Source of the DNA: Bacillus xiapuensis | Lineage (GTDB): Bacteria > Bacillota > Bacilli > Bacillales > Domibacillaceae | DNA: 64,000 nt | Assembly (NCBI RefSeq): GCF_002797355.1 | Contig: NZ_KZ454939.1 | Location: 2,215,875 to 2,279,874 of the forward strand | Direction of reading: 5' to 3' | Shown: positions 8,873 to 18,246 of the stretch, piece by piece | How positions within the stretch are numbered: the first letter of the stretch is position 1 | Layout: the number at the start of each line of letters is the position of its first letter | Position numbers and translations under genes: made by a program | The notes under the pieces: generated by a model | Seen by the model: the letters and a program-made list of their open reading frames with translations, nothing else | Told to the model about the DNA's origin: nothing | The model's database searches: none

Positions 8873-11032
8873 TTGAGTACAGACAACCGTATTTTTTCCC
8901 TTGATATCGGCACTCGTTCAGTGGTCGGTATGATTATAGAGAAGCAGGAAGACGAATTTCATGTCGCGGATATGATTCTAAAAGAACATAAAGAACGCTC
9001 CATGCTCGATGGGCAAATTCAGGATGTCCCCTCTGTCGCCAATATCATCAGAGACATTAAACAGGAGCTTGAGGCAAAGCACGGTCCCTTAACAAAGGTT
9101 TGTGTCGCTGCGGCCGGCCGGGCGTTAAGAACGGAAACGGCTCGGGCTGATCTCCAAGTTGCAGGCAAGCCGATGCTCACGAAGGAAGATGTCCGGCATC
9201 TTGAGTTGACAGCTGTTCAAAAGGCACAATCCTTAGCAGCTGAGAAGCAGCAGCTCGATCAAAACCGCCATTATTACTGCGTAGGCTATTCGGTACTCTA
9301 CTATCGCTTGGATGATGAAGAGATTAAGAGCTTAATTGACCAGCAAGGACAAGTCGCTTCGGTGGAAATTATTGCTACCTTCTTGCCCCGCGTAGTAGTA
9401 GAATCTCTGATCGCCGCTCTAAATAGAACCGGGCTGGAAATCGAGGCGCTGACGCTGGAGCCAATTGCCGCTATTCATGTGCTCGTCCCTCCTTCCATGC
9501 GCCGCTTGAATATCGCCCTTGTTGATATCGGAGCAGGCACTTCCGATATTGCTATCACCCGTGAGGGCACGGTCATTTCCTACGGCATGGTCCCTGTTGC
9601 CGGAGATGAAATGACCGAAGCGCTGAGCGACCAATTCCTGTTGGATTTCCCGGTTGCTGAACAATTGAAACGAGAGCTGCAGACAGCCGATGAAGTCACG
9701 ATGACAGATGTTTTAGGCTTTGAAACCACTTTGTCAAAAAAAGATGTGACCGCCAAAATGGAAGGGGCTGTGCAGCGGCTGGCCGAAGCTATTCAGCAAG
9801 AAATTTATCAATTAAATAATAACAAGGCTCCGCAAGCAGTCATGCTTGTCGGCGGAGGCAGCCTGACTCCCGGTCTTGTCAGCCTTCTCGCTGAAAAGCT
9901 GCAGCTTCCTGAAAATCGTGTCGCGATTCGCGGAACCGATGCAATCAAAGGCTTAGCGATGGCCGACCATCTCACCCACGCGCCGACTCTCGTCACACCA
10001 ATTGGAATTGCCATCGCGGCCAAGCAGCAGCCGATCCAATATAAAACTGTGTATGTGAATGATCAGCCTGTACGGCTATTCGAGCTGCATCCTTTAACTG
10101 CCGGAGACTGCTTGTTAGCGGCCGGATTGAAGCTGACGCAATTATATGGAAAGCCTGGTCTTGCCATGATGGTTACATTTAATGATCAATTGCTGACGAT
10201 TCCGGGTGAATACGGCCACCCGCCCGCACTGACAAAGAATGGGCAGCCCTGCGGATTTGATGAGCTTGTTCAGGACGGCGATAAGCTTGCTGCAGTCAAA
10301 GGAGAGGATGGCCAGTCACCGGCCGTGATGCTGAGCGACTTACTGGAAGAAGAAACGAGGATCTCCCTCCATCTTCAAAAAGAGCTCGTCGAGGTTCCGA
10401 TGACAATTCGCGTAAATGAAGAAGCGGCTTCTCCTGATACGGCGCTTGCTGATGGCGATGTCATTGAAGCCCGGTTTCCGACTATCGCAGAATGCCTGGA
10501 GTTGCATCATAAACAGCAATGGCTTCAGGATGCGCTTCCTTTCTACATTGTGTTGAACCATAAAAAAACGTATTTCCCTTCGCTTTCCGGAAAGATTCTC
10601 ATCAACGGGAAAGAGGAAAAGCTGTCTAAGCCTGTACAAAAGGACTGGACCATTGAATGGATTCCGGCTCCGAAGCGGTCTGTAGCGATGATCGCGAGCA
10701 TCAAGCAATATGCTCTCGAACGATCCATTCGCGTATTATTCAGCGGAAAAGAAGTTACACTCACAAAGCGGATAGCGAGATGCTACCGAAACGGAATAGA
10801 GCTTGAGCCGGATGATCTCGTCTCATCTGGAGAAGAGATCATCATCGAGACAGCACCGCAGCAGGACTTTATTTTCCAAGACCTATTTCGCCATGTTGAG
10901 GTTACGATACCAGATGGGGCAGGCACCTCCTTTCGTCTTCTCAAAAACGGGGAGGATACTGCGTTTTACGACACCATTCAACCCGGCGACGAGTTAAATA
11001 TCCAGTGGGAAATCAAAAAACCGATTCAATAA
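8873..11032 (+). CDS. FtsA-like actin-family ATPase with repeated C-terminal domains
   Basis: A 719-residue protein. Residues 1-385 form an FtsA/PilM-type actin fold: phosphate-1 loop SLDIGTRSVVG (9-19), an inserted SHS2-like region (about 75-180), phosphate-2 loop LVDIGAGTSDIAIT (216-229) and adenosine motif MLVGGGSLTPGL (324-335). It has no FtsZ-binding or amphipathic FtsA tail. Residues 390-719 contain about five diverged units with an NG turn and a later GD or GE turn, centred at about 455-475, 513-534, 577-595, 638-659 and 690-712. They resemble small beta-grasp or S4-like modules. The TTG start at 8873 has AGGTGA upstream. It is monocistronic, divergent from aroA. I know no B. subtilis namesake here. 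A role in a cell-envelope or cytoskeletal assembly is inference. Confidence 0.75.
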   Translation: MSTDNRIFSLDIGTRSVVGMIIEKQEDEFHVADMILKEHKERSMLDGQIQDVPSVANIIRDIKQELEAKHGPLTKVCVAAAGRALRTETARADLQVAGKPMLTKEDVRHLELTAVQKAQSLAAEKQQLDQNRHYYCVGYSVLYYRLDDEEIKSLIDQQGQVASVEIIATFLPRVVVESLIAALNRTGLEIEALTLEPIAAIHVLVPPSMRRLNIALVDIGAGTSDIAITREGTVISYGMVPVAGDEMTEALSDQFLLDFPVAEQLKRELQTADEVTMTDVLGFETTLSKKDVTAKMEGAVQRLAEAIQQEIYQLNNNKAPQAVMLVGGGSLTPGLVSLLAEKLQLPENRVAIRGTDAIKGLAMADHLTHAPTLVTPIGIAIAAKQQPIQYKTVYVNDQPVRLFELHPLTAGDCLLAAGLKLTQLYGKPGLAMMVTFNDQLLTIPGEYGHPPALTKNGQPCGFDELVQDGDKLAAVKGEDGQSPAVMLSDLLEEETRISLHLQKELVEVPMTIRVNEEAASPDTALADGDVIEARFPTIAECLELHHKQQWLQDALPFYIVLNHKKTYFPSLSGKILINGKEEKLSKPVQKDWTIEWIPAPKRSVAMIASIKQYALERSIRVLFSGKEVTLTKRIARCYRNGIELEPDDLVSSGEEIIIETAPQQDFIFQDLFRHVEVTIPDGAGTSFRLLKNGEDTAFYDTIQPGDELNIQWEIKKPIQ

Positions 11033-11063
11033 CCGCCAAGGCTTACAAAGCCGTTCATGACCA

Positions 11064-11115
11064 AAAGGGCTGCCATCAAAAGATTGATACACGAATCTTT
11101 TGATGGCAGCTCTTT
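11064..11115. terminator. Bidirectional terminator between the FtsA-like gene and brxC
   Basis: A long near-perfect inverted repeat (GCTGCCATCAAAAGATT / AATCTTTTGATGGCAGC) with T-rich flanks on both strands lies between the two converging genes. Confidence 0.92.
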
Positions 11116-11120
11116 TTCAC

Positions 11121-11432
11121 TTAAAGACGTTTGAGCGTTTCTTTCGTAATCTTCCAATGGGATTCATTCCAAGCAGCTTGGCCGTCAATAATGAGGAACA
11201 CCTGTGGCGACTGATGAATCACCGCAAATTTATCCGCTATATAATTCGAAAGCTCTCTTGAATCCTGCACCGTTAAATAATAGCCTTTTTCCTTTTCCTC
11301 CGTTAAAAAAGATTGAACTTCATGAAACGCATTGGCGCTCACCGGACAAGTGCTGCTGTGTTTCATTAAGAAAAACCGATCATTTTCTTCAAGCAGTCTT
11401 TCAAAGTCTGCAATTAATTCTATTTTTTCCAC
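11121..11432 (-). CDS. brxC: Monothiol bacilliredoxin BrxC (YtxJ)
   Basis: A 103-residue thioredoxin-fold protein. The active site HSSTCPVS has a single cysteine, as expected for the YtxJ/BrxC family that removes bacillithiol from oxidised proteins. The segments YYLTVQDSRELSN and HQSPQVFLI are also typical. The start was set at the GTG at 11432, preceded by AAGGAAGGTG; an upstream GTG overlaps that site. In B. subtilis ytxJ belongs to the ytxGHJ stress operon. Here a terminator and a good SigA-type promoter separate it from ytxH, so it may be transcribed alone. Confidence 0.9.
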   Translation of the reverse strand: MEKIELIADFERLLEENDRFFLMKHSSTCPVSANAFHEVQSFLTEEKEKGYYLTVQDSRELSNYIADKFAVIHQSPQVFLIIDGQAAWNESHWKITKETLKRL

Positions 11433-11471
11433 CGTATTCACCTTCCTTTATTAACATTGAAACCACTCATT

Positions 11472-11499
11472 ATTATACTTCCTCATCTGCTGGATTCAA
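11472..11499 (-). promoter_or_regulatory. Probable SigA promoter of brxC
   Basis: The minus strand has TTGAAT (11499-11494), a 16-base spacer and a perfect TATAAT (11477-11472), about 40 bases upstream of the brxC start. Confidence 0.65.
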
Positions 11500-11573
11500 A
11501 ACAGAAAAGTCTGCGAAGAGAATGGCTATTTTCATATTTGAATGCTCTCTATCAATAAGCGCTTCTCACAATC

Positions 11574-11623
11574 AAAAAACTGTCCCTCCATGATCCGAAC
11601 AATCGGAACGATAGGGGACAGTT
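11574..11623 (-). terminator. Terminator of ytxGH
   Basis: Twelve bases after the ytxH stop the minus strand has AACTGTCCCC, a loop with a smaller inverted repeat, then GGGACAGTT and a T-run. Confidence 0.8.
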
Positions 11624-11634
11624 CTCCTTTGGAA

Positions 11635-12291
11635 TTACTTCTGATTATGCTTGCTTTGATTTCTGCTGCTTCTGCTGTTTTGCTGATGATTGGACTTGTT
11701 TGTATTTGCTCGGCTTGACTGGCCTCCGTTTGTCTTTTTCTCATTCACCTTCACATCTGCCGGATTCGCAGCGGCGGATGAAGCGGGTTTAGAGGATTCC
11801 TTTGATTGGCCGATGTTTTTTTCCGTTTCGTCAAAGATCTTCTTTGTCTCTTCCAGCTTATCCGACACGGTAGCCGCGGTTTCTTTCATCGCTTCTTTCG
11901 CCGCATCGCCCAGTCCTTCCGCTTCGCTGCTGTTTGACTGGCTGCTGGAGGACGGAGCGATCGTCTTTGCTTTATTCAAAGCAGCGTCCGATTGCTCTTG
12001 CACGGCTTTGGCGAGAGAGGATGTTTTGCTTCTCGCTGCTGTAGCGAGCCCTCCGCTCTTCTCTTTAGCCATATCCGCCCAGTCGCTGGCCCGCTCTTTT
12101 AAAGAGCCTGCTTGCAAATTCAGATCATCGCGAAGCTCTTTTCCTGATTTAGGCGCCAACAGCAAAGCTGCTGCTGCACCGACCATACCGCCGATCAGCG
12201 CGCCGATGAAAAAATCCTTTGTATTCATATTTGCGTCATCATAATTAGTGTTTAATTCAAAGCTTTCATAGTTTGGGTTTGTCTTCTTCAT
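11635..12291 (-). CDS. ytxH: YtxH-family general stress protein
   Basis: A 218-residue protein. One membrane segment with small residues (FFIGALIGGMVGAAAALLLAP, about 26-46) and the PKSGKELRDDL motif define the YtxH domain. The rest is a long Ala/Ser/Lys-rich tail ending in a low-complexity Asn/Gln/Ser/Lys stretch, longer than the usual family member and probably disordered. The start at 12291 is chosen because AAGGAG lies nine bases upstream; the ATG three codons earlier touches the ribosome site. It follows ytxG and shares its SigB promoter. The molecular role is unknown; the family is induced by stress. Confidence 0.9.
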   Translation of the reverse strand: MKKTNPNYESFELNTNYDDANMNTKDFFIGALIGGMVGAAAALLLAPKSGKELRDDLNLQAGSLKERASDWADMAKEKSGGLATAARSKTSSLAKAVQEQSDAALNKAKTIAPSSSSQSNSSEAEGLGDAAKEAMKETAATVSDKLEETKKIFDETEKNIGQSKESSKPASSAAANPADVKVNEKKTNGGQSSRANTNKSNHQQNSRSSRNQSKHNQK

Positions 12292-12310
12292 TAATTCCAT
12301 CTCCTTTTAT

Positions 12311-12790
12311 TTAGTAGTTTCGCTGCCTTTCCGCCGCTTCAGCGGAAAGGGTCTCGCTTGTTTTCAGCTTTGGCCGCAAGTCTTTGCCCTCTTTAAATTT
12401 TTCAACAATTTGTTTGACTACGCTGCCCCATTGAACAGCCTGTGAAATTTTGTATTGATTTTTTTCCATTTGTGAAGCGACAGTTGTCGTCACTTTTTTA
12501 AGGGATTGATTCAGGTTCTGAACCGAAGAGCCAACGTCTTTCACTGCATAAACGACCGTGTTTAATTGCTCAGTTTTATGCTGAATATCCTCCGCTAACA
12601 CGTTTGTTTTATGTAATAATTCGGTTGTTTCCGTTGTGATGCCCTGCATTTGCCCTTCGAGCCGGTCCACCGTTCTCGACAGGCTATCCAACGTTTTATC
12701 AACGGATTTCAATGTTTTCGATACGTTTAATACAAGAATTAAAAAAGCAACGGCCGCTATAGCAGCACTTAAATATAAAATAATCTCCAT
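12311..12790 (-). CDS. ytxG: DUF948 stress protein YtxG
   Basis: A 159-residue protein with one N-terminal membrane helix (IILYLSAAIAAVAFLILVL, about 3-21). The remainder is a long heptad-rich region that should form a coiled coil (about 25-130), the usual form of DUF948. Cytoplasmic orientation is likely. It begins at 12790 after GGAGGGG and is the first gene of the ytxG-ytxH unit. A near-consensus SigB promoter lies 36 bases upstream, so it is a predicted general stress gene. Confidence 0.9.
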   Translation of the reverse strand: MEIILYLSAAIAAVAFLILVLNVSKTLKSVDKTLDSLSRTVDRLEGQMQGITTETTELLHKTNVLAEDIQHKTEQLNTVVYAVKDVGSSVQNLNQSLKKVTTTVASQMEKNQYKISQAVQWGSVVKQIVEKFKEGKDLRPKLKTSETLSAEAAERQRNY

Positions 12791-12825
12791 TCCATGACCC
12801 CTCCTGCGATGGTATATACATAAAG

Positions 12826-12850
12826 TTACCCAACTTGAAACTGATTAAAC
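12826..12850 (-). promoter_or_regulatory. SigB-type promoter of ytxGH
   Basis: On the minus strand GTTTAA (12850-12845), a 13-base spacer and GGGTAA (12831-12826) match the SigB consensus GTTTAA-N12-15-GGGTAT at all but the last base. B. subtilis ytxGHJ is also under SigB control. Confidence 0.82.
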
Positions 12851-12907
12851 ACTATTTAATCATTTCGCTTTAACGGGCAAAAATCCTGCTTCATTTTAGA
12901 TCCGCAT

Positions 12908-12947
12908 AAAAAAGGCTGCCAGACCGCTTATCTGACAGCTAAAAAGA
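12908..12947 (-). terminator. Terminator of murC
   Basis: An imperfect inverted repeat on the minus strand (AGCTGTCAGATAAGCGG / CTGGCAGCC) is followed by six T, some 25 bases after the murC stop. Confidence 0.75.
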
Positions 12948-12969
12948 GCATGATCAACAAATTTCTTTG

Positions 12970-14274
12970 TTATTTCTGTATAATCAATTGTTCGTAGGCA
13001 GCTTGAAATTTTTGAATATCTCCTGCTCCCATAAAGATCAGTACGCTGTCTGAATGCTTTTTCAGCAGAGAAGTGTCCTCCTCTTTCATCAGTTTCGCCC
13101 CGGGAATCTTCCCCTGCAAATCCTCAATGGTCAGCTTGCCGTGGTTTTCGCGCGCTGAGCCAAAAATATCGCATAAATACACAGCATCTGCTTCACTTAA
13201 GCTTTCGGCAAAATCCGTTAAAAACGTCTGTGTTCTGGAAAATGTATGCGGCTGGAAAATCGCGACAATTTCCCGGTCCGGATATTTTTGACGCGCGGCA
13301 TTGATCGTTGCTTTAATTTCTGTCGGATGATGGGCATAATCATCGATCAGCGTCTGCTTGCCGATATGCTTTTCAGAAAACCGGCGCTTTACGCCGCCAA
13401 ATGTCAATAACCGCTCCTTCACTATCTCCGTGCTGATTTCTTCATACTGGCAAAGAGCGATAACAGCCAGTGCATTTAAAATATTGTGATTGCCGAACGT
13501 CGGAATTTTGAAAGTAGCATAGAATGTATTGCGCACGAATACATCGAAGGTTGTTCCCGTTGCATCATGTTCAACATTTCTTGCCTGAAAGTCATTTTCT
13601 TCCGCAAATCCGTAAAATACGACCGGCACTTTTGCTTGAATGCTTTGTAAGTGTTCATCATCCCCGCAAGCGAAGATCGCTTTCTTTACTTGCATGGCCA
13701 TCGCTTGAAAAGCAGAGCATACATCTTCAATATCCGCAAAGTAATCCGGATGGTCAAAGTCAATGTTCGTCATAATGGCATAATCTGGATGATAGGATAA
13801 GAAATGACGGCGATATTCACATGCTTCAAACACAAAATATTGCGCGTCTTTTTCTCCTTTACCAGTGCCATCCCCAATCAGAAAAGAGGTGGGCTTGGCA
13901 CCGCTGATGACATGAGCAAGCAATCCTGTCGTCGACGTTTTCCCGTGCGCACCTGTAACCGCCACGCTCGTATATTTCTCCATTAATTCCCCAAGAAATT
14001 CATGGTAGCGGACAACAGATAAATTTAGTTCTTTCGCTCTTACAATTTCCTCATGTTCATCAGAAAAAGCATTGCCGGCAATGACCGTCATGCCCGGCTG
14101 AATATTTTCAGCTCCAAACGGAAGAAGAGGAATTCCTTCCTCTTCCAGTGCTTTTTGAGTAAAGAAATATTTATCAACATCAGAACCTTGCACCTTCATC
14201 CCTTTATCATGAAGTACCTGTGCAAGGGCGCTCATTCCTGAGCCTTTAATCCCTACAAAATGATAGGTTGTCAT
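12970..14274 (-). CDS. murC: UDP-N-acetylmuramate--L-alanine ligase
   Basis: A 434-residue Mur ligase that adds L-alanine to UDP-MurNAc, the first peptide step of peptidoglycan precursor synthesis. An N-terminal Rossmann-like domain ([12 protein letters not shown]) is followed by the ATP-binding loop [11 protein letters not shown] (107-117), the central motif [10 protein letters not shown] and the C-terminal [10 protein letters not shown]. The ATG at 14274 follows GGAGG. A strong extended -10 promoter lies about 100 bases upstream, and a terminator follows, so it may be expressed alone. The position beside ytxG matches B. subtilis. Confidence 0.96.
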   Translation of the reverse strand: MTTYHFVGIKGSGMSALAQVLHDKGMKVQGSDVDKYFFTQKALEEEGIPLLPFGAENIQPGMTVIAGNAFSDEHEEIVRAKELNLSVVRYHEFLGELMEKYTSVAVTGAHGKTSTTGLLAHVISGAKPTSFLIGDGTGKGEKDAQYFVFEACEYRRHFLSYHPDYAIMTNIDFDHPDYFADIEDVCSAFQAMAMQVKKAIFACGDDEHLQSIQAKVPVVFYGFAEENDFQARNVEHDATGTTFDVFVRNTFYATFKIPTFGNHNILNALAVIALCQYEEISTEIVKERLLTFGGVKRRFSEKHIGKQTLIDDYAHHPTEIKATINAARQKYPDREIVAIFQPHTFSRTQTFLTDFAESLSEADAVYLCDIFGSARENHGKLTIEDLQGKIPGAKLMKEEDTSLLKKHSDSVLIFMGAGDIQKFQAAYEQLIIQK

Positions 14275-14373
14275 AGTAGAACCTCCAACATTCGTCTATC
14301 CGTAAACAGTATATGTATGTTAAACCATTTTGCTATATATAGACGACGGACAGTTAGCATTTCACATTGAAAC

Positions 14374-14382
14374 ATTATATCA
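14374..14382 (-). promoter_or_regulatory. Extended -10 promoter of murC
   Basis: The minus strand carries TGATATAAT, a perfect extended -10 (TGnTATAAT); no strong -35 is seen. It lies just after the stop codon of the upstream phosphoribosyltransferase gene. Confidence 0.65.
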
Positions 14383-14399
14383 TGTTTTTCTAAAGCTGA

Positions 14400-15530
14400 C
14401 TATGTGAATCTTGAAGTAGGCCAATTTGCGGAAAACTCCACTTTCTCGAGTCGGGGATTCGGACGATAGCGGCGCCCTGCTTTCGCTTGGGGCCTGCCAT
14501 TTAACATGACCAAATCACCTGTAAAGCCGATGTGGATTTTCAATAAATTGCTCCCTACACCATACATATCCACAGGCACGCCCTGTTTTTCAAATTCCGT
14601 AATGCGGCTCTCATTAAATCCTCCGGACACGACAATTTTGACGTGGCGGAAGCCTTCCGCATCCAAAGCCTCGCGCAAAGCAAAAATCAGCTCAGCATTG
14701 ACCCCGCGCGGATCAAACGTTCCAAGTTTATGTTGATTTCTCAGGAAATACTGGTCAATTAATGTTCTGGACGTGTCCACGCGCACACCCTTCAGCTGGT
14801 CGCCAAATTCCCGCGCTACTTTCAATGAATCGGTAATCACATCGTTATTATAATCAACCAGCGCAATAAGCTCATCGTCAGGAAACGTTTCTGCATAAGC
14901 CTTCGTTGCGGCCACCACATCGCCATTAAACAGCTGAATTAAGGCATGCGGCATCGTTCCCATGCCTTCTTTTCCCCACCATTCATTCATCGCGTGAGTC
15001 GCTTGAGCAGTGGAGCCCCCGATATAAGCCGCGTAGCCGTCGCCAGCCTGCTGGGTATAGTGGTCATCCCGGTCCCCCATAAAGATAACCGGCTTGGTCT
15101 TTCCGGAAAGTTCCGCGGCTTTTTTGACATTATATACATTCGTCGCTACCGACGTTCTGCGTGCTAATATTCCGTCAATCATCCCTTCTAAATAACCAAA
15201 TTCCTGATAAGGTCCGGTTATCGTTAAGACGGTTTCAAAGGGATGGATTTTATCTCCGTCTCTCAATGAATAAATCTCCAGCGTCTCCGGATGGTCGCTA
15301 AACTCGTGAATCAGCGCGATGACTTCATCCGTTCCGCACAGCACAGCTTCCTCTTTTTGAAAAAATTGCATGGTCACAATATTCTCTTTATGATACTTAT
15401 TCGCCAGTTGGCGCGTTTTCAAAAAATAAACCGCGGAAAACCAGCCATCCTTCACCCGTTCATCAAATTTAAAGGTCTTGTTGGTCAGCCGGTCGATCTT
15501 TCCTTGCAACTTCCACTCAATTTCCTTCAT
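14400..15530 (-). CDS. Nicotinate phosphoribosyltransferase (short type)
   Basis: A 376-residue enzyme of the nicotinate/quinolinate phosphoribosyltransferase fold. It would make nicotinate mononucleotide from nicotinate and PRPP for NAD salvage. Visible motifs are ARRTSVATNVYNVKKA, YIGGSTAQATHAMNEWWG, LVDYNNDVITDSLKVA, GVRVDTSRTL and KIVVSGGFNESRI, ending with YGVGSNLL. It is the compact form found in many Firmicutes and archaea. I chose the ATG at 15530; a TTG nine bases earlier lies too close to GAGGGAG. In B. subtilis murC is followed directly by ytpS, so this is an extra gene at this place. Confidence 0.85.
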   Translation of the reverse strand: MKEIEWKLQGKIDRLTNKTFKFDERVKDGWFSAVYFLKTRQLANKYHKENIVTMQFFQKEEAVLCGTDEVIALIHEFSDHPETLEIYSLRDGDKIHPFETVLTITGPYQEFGYLEGMIDGILARRTSVATNVYNVKKAAELSGKTKPVIFMGDRDDHYTQQAGDGYAAYIGGSTAQATHAMNEWWGKEGMGTMPHALIQLFNGDVVAATKAYAETFPDDELIALVDYNNDVITDSLKVAREFGDQLKGVRVDTSRTLIDQYFLRNQHKLGTFDPRGVNAELIFALREALDAEGFRHVKIVVSGGFNESRITEFEKQGVPVDMYGVGSNLLKIHIGFTGDLVMLNGRPQAKAGRRYRPNPRLEKVEFSANWPTSRFT

Positions 15531-15648
15531 ATCCCCCAAAGCTCCCTCGCGTTCACTTGTTCTCTCTTTGTATCGATATCAGGCGCTTCCAGCACTTGCA
15601 TGGAAGACGGATTATCTGCTGTATACATCTACAGAATACCATGTATCC

Positions 15649-18078
15649 TCATATTGTACTAGTATGTTTTATTGTTTGCAGTTCTTCTTCAGATACAAGC
15701 ACTTCTCGGGGTTTGCCGGCTCGCTGTTCGGAGATAAGCCCCTGCGCTTCCATCATTTCAATCAAGCGGGCCGCCCGGTTGTAGCCAATTTTAAAATGTC
15801 TTTGCAAGAGAGAAGCGGAGGCTCCCCCTTGCTGTACAACAAATTCGCAGGCTTCCGGAAACAGCTCATCCTCCGTTTCTTGAATTTGCGCTTTCTGCAG
15901 CAGCTCCTCCTGCTTAAAGAGATAGCTTGGCTCTTGTTCTTTGCGCACATGCTCAACCACTGCATCAATCTCATCATCTGAGACGAAGGTTCCTTGAAGC
16001 CGAATCGTTTCAGAGGAGCCATTATTCAGAAACAGCATATCACCGCGTCCAAGCAGCTTCTCTGCTCCGCCGCTGTCAATAATGGTCCGCGAATCCACTT
16101 GGGAAGATACAGAAAAAGCAATTCTCGTAGGGATATTCGCCTTGATCAATCCTGTTATAACGTCAACAGAAGGGCGCTGTGTAGCTACAATTAAATGGAT
16201 GCCGCACGCCCGGGCTTTTTGAGCTATCCGGCAAATCGCCTCTTCCACATCCGCAGGGGACATCATCATCAGATCAGCCAGTTCGTCAATAATGATGACG
16301 ATATAAGGAAGATGCTCACTTTTTTGGCCATGCTGCTTTGCCTTTTCATTAAATTTAGTAATATCCCGAACGCCGGCATGAACAAATAGCTCGTACCTTC
16401 TTTCCATTTCTTCCACAGCCCATTTTAAAGCCGCCGTTGCCGCCTTGACATCGGTAATGACCGGGCTTACTAAATGGGGAATGCCGTTATATGGAGCCAG
16501 CTCCACCATTTTCGGATCGATCAGCAATAATTTCACTTCATGGGGTGCCGCTTTATACAACAAGCTCACGAGAATCGAATTGATGCAAACGCTCTTTCCG
16601 GATCCGGTTGCTCCGGCAATTAATCCATGAGGCATTTTCTTGAGATCCAGAATGGTGGGTTCCCCTGAAATATTCAAGCCGAGCGCCGAAGTCAGCGGCG
16701 AAGCATTCTCTTTGAACATCGGGCTGGCAACAATTTCGCTGAGTAACACCGGACGGCTTTCTTTATTGGGAACCTCGATGCCGATTAAATGCGTGCCCGG
16801 AATAGGCGCTTCAATTCGAATATTGCGGGCCGCCAGACTGAGCTTTAAATCATCAGATAAATTGGTGATCTTGCTGACCTTCACTCCCGGTTCAGGCTCC
16901 ACTTCAAATCGAGTAACAGATGGACCGACCGTTACATTGACCACCTGAGCCTTTACGTTAAAATTTTTGAACGTTTCATTGAGCACATGGCATTGCTGAT
17001 CCACCCACTCACGGCTCGCTTCCTGATAAACAGGCGGCTGCAAATATCGGATAGGCGGAAATACATAATGAGCGGGTTGACCTTCAGCTTCAGAAGCGGA
17101 AATGGCATCCTCCCGCGTAAGCTCCTGCGGCTTTGAAGCTGCCTTTTCTGCCTGAGCTCCAGCTGCCGCCGGCGTGGATGACTTCTCCCCTTCTGCAGGC
17201 ACTGGGTCGGGATTATATTCTTTTTTCTTGTGAGATCGCTCTCGATCCTGTTTGGACATAATCACATTAAACGGTGTTCTTCTTCGCCGCGGCCTGTCTT
17301 CGTTTGCCCGTGCAGACTGCTTCTCTTCCGGCCGCTCCTCTTCGGTCATGGCCGCAGGCGCGGACATGCTCACAGCTTCACCTGTTTGTCTCTCAGCAGA
17401 AGTTTCTTGCTCGGGCTTTTCCCGCTTTTCAGCGGCTTCTTCATTCAGCAGTTCGGCGAAAGACGCAGCCGCCTCGACATCAAAAGCTTTCTTGGTCTCT
17501 TCAGGCTTGAAAAGCAGCAAAGGCTCTCCTCTTTTGGCTTCTCTCTCTGACGGTGCGGAAACATTTGAAGCTTCCGGCTCTTTAGGACGCTCCATCTCAT
17601 TCTCAATTGTTCGATAAGCAGGCTTTTTCTCTTGCTTCGCCGGTCTCTGATTGAAACCATAGATGGGAGAAGCCACTTCCGACGGCTGAAAAGGTCTGGA
17701 TGAGCCCCTAAATTCACTGGCTCCCCGGGTAAATGCTTCCGGCTTCAGCTGGCTCTCATGCTGCTCGATTGCAGCCGGCTGCTCACTATAGAATTGTCCG
17801 CCGCGAGCCCTTCCCCTTCTTCGGCGATCCAGATCATAGCTGGAGGACGGCAAGCGAAACTCTCTTGACGGATATTGATAAGCTACCCTCGTCACGATCT
17901 CTTGAGAATCCGTCTCTTTTGGCTTCGGAAAAGGGGGAAGCAAATACTCATCTTTCTTTGTTGTTTTGGGCTCTATTTCTTCTGCTTTTTCTTCTTTCGC
18001 TTCATTCTCATCATCTTCTTCTACTTCTATTTCTATTTCTTCTCGAAACAATCCGAGGAACTTTTTCAATAAACTCAC
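15649..18078 (-). CDS. sftA: DNA translocase SftA (FtsK/SpoIIIE family)
   Basis: An 809-residue cytosolic DNA pump that clears DNA from the closing septum. A short start (SLLKKFLGLF) is followed by a very acidic stretch and a long disordered linker to about residue 325. The FtsK motor follows, with Walker A GATGSGKSVC near 490 and Walker B VIIIDELADLMM. The C-terminal winged-helix gamma domain (LQRHFKIGYNRAARLIEMM) reads the orienting DNA sequences. No membrane segments are seen, which separates SftA from SpoIIIE. I chose the GTG at 18078, which restores the family N-terminus and has AAAGAGTGA upstream; an ATG six codons earlier lacks a clear ribosome site. Confidence 0.92.
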   Translation of the reverse strand: MSLLKKFLGLFREEIEIEVEEDDENEAKEEKAEEIEPKTTKKDEYLLPPFPKPKETDSQEIVTRVAYQYPSREFRLPSSSYDLDRRRRGRARGGQFYSEQPAAIEQHESQLKPEAFTRGASEFRGSSRPFQPSEVASPIYGFNQRPAKQEKKPAYRTIENEMERPKEPEASNVSAPSEREAKRGEPLLLFKPEETKKAFDVEAAASFAELLNEEAAEKREKPEQETSAERQTGEAVSMSAPAAMTEEERPEEKQSARANEDRPRRRRTPFNVIMSKQDRERSHKKKEYNPDPVPAEGEKSSTPAAAGAQAEKAASKPQELTREDAISASEAEGQPAHYVFPPIRYLQPPVYQEASREWVDQQCHVLNETFKNFNVKAQVVNVTVGPSVTRFEVEPEPGVKVSKITNLSDDLKLSLAARNIRIEAPIPGTHLIGIEVPNKESRPVLLSEIVASPMFKENASPLTSALGLNISGEPTILDLKKMPHGLIAGATGSGKSVCINSILVSLLYKAAPHEVKLLLIDPKMVELAPYNGIPHLVSPVITDVKAATAALKWAVEEMERRYELFVHAGVRDITKFNEKAKQHGQKSEHLPYIVIIIDELADLMMMSPADVEEAICRIAQKARACGIHLIVATQRPSVDVITGLIKANIPTRIAFSVSSQVDSRTIIDSGGAEKLLGRGDMLFLNNGSSETIRLQGTFVSDDEIDAVVEHVRKEQEPSYLFKQEELLQKAQIQETEDELFPEACEFVVQQGGASASLLQRHFKIGYNRAARLIEMMEAQGLISEQRAGKPREVLVSEEELQTIKHTSTI

Positions 18079-18199
18079 AACTATCACTCTTTCCATTAAA
18101 GAATCACTCTATATTTTAACAGTAATTTTTTAATTTTCGATAGGGAAATAGAGATATTAAGGCTTTCGCCCTGCAAATAGCTGTGCCTCGCCCGTTTGG

Positions 18200-18246
18200 A
18201 AAAAACAGCCTTTAAAGCATCGTCCGCTTTAAAGGCTGTTTTTTTA
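18200..18246. terminator. Bidirectional terminator between ytpQ and sftA
   Basis: ACAGCCTTTAAAG / CTTTAAAGGCTGT with A-run and T-run flanks. On the minus strand it ends the ytpQ transcript, about 160 bases after the ytpQ stop. The repeat element at 18247-18403 lies in between. Confidence 0.9.

Noticed and set aside
11690-12244. A 184-codon plus-strand frame opposite ytxH
   Set aside because: Mirror of an Ala/Ser-rich gene; composition is Phe/Ser/Ala-rich and there is no ribosome site. ytxH has a clear family match and promoter.
15478-15981. A 167-codon plus-strand frame opposite the end of sftA and the nicotinate phosphoribosyltransferase start
   Set aside because: It spans two well-supported genes on the other strand, lacks a ribosome site and shows no family resemblance.
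17230-17617. Several long plus-strand frames opposite the sftA linker
   Set aside because: They arise from the low-complexity acidic/lysine-rich coding strand and have no start signals.
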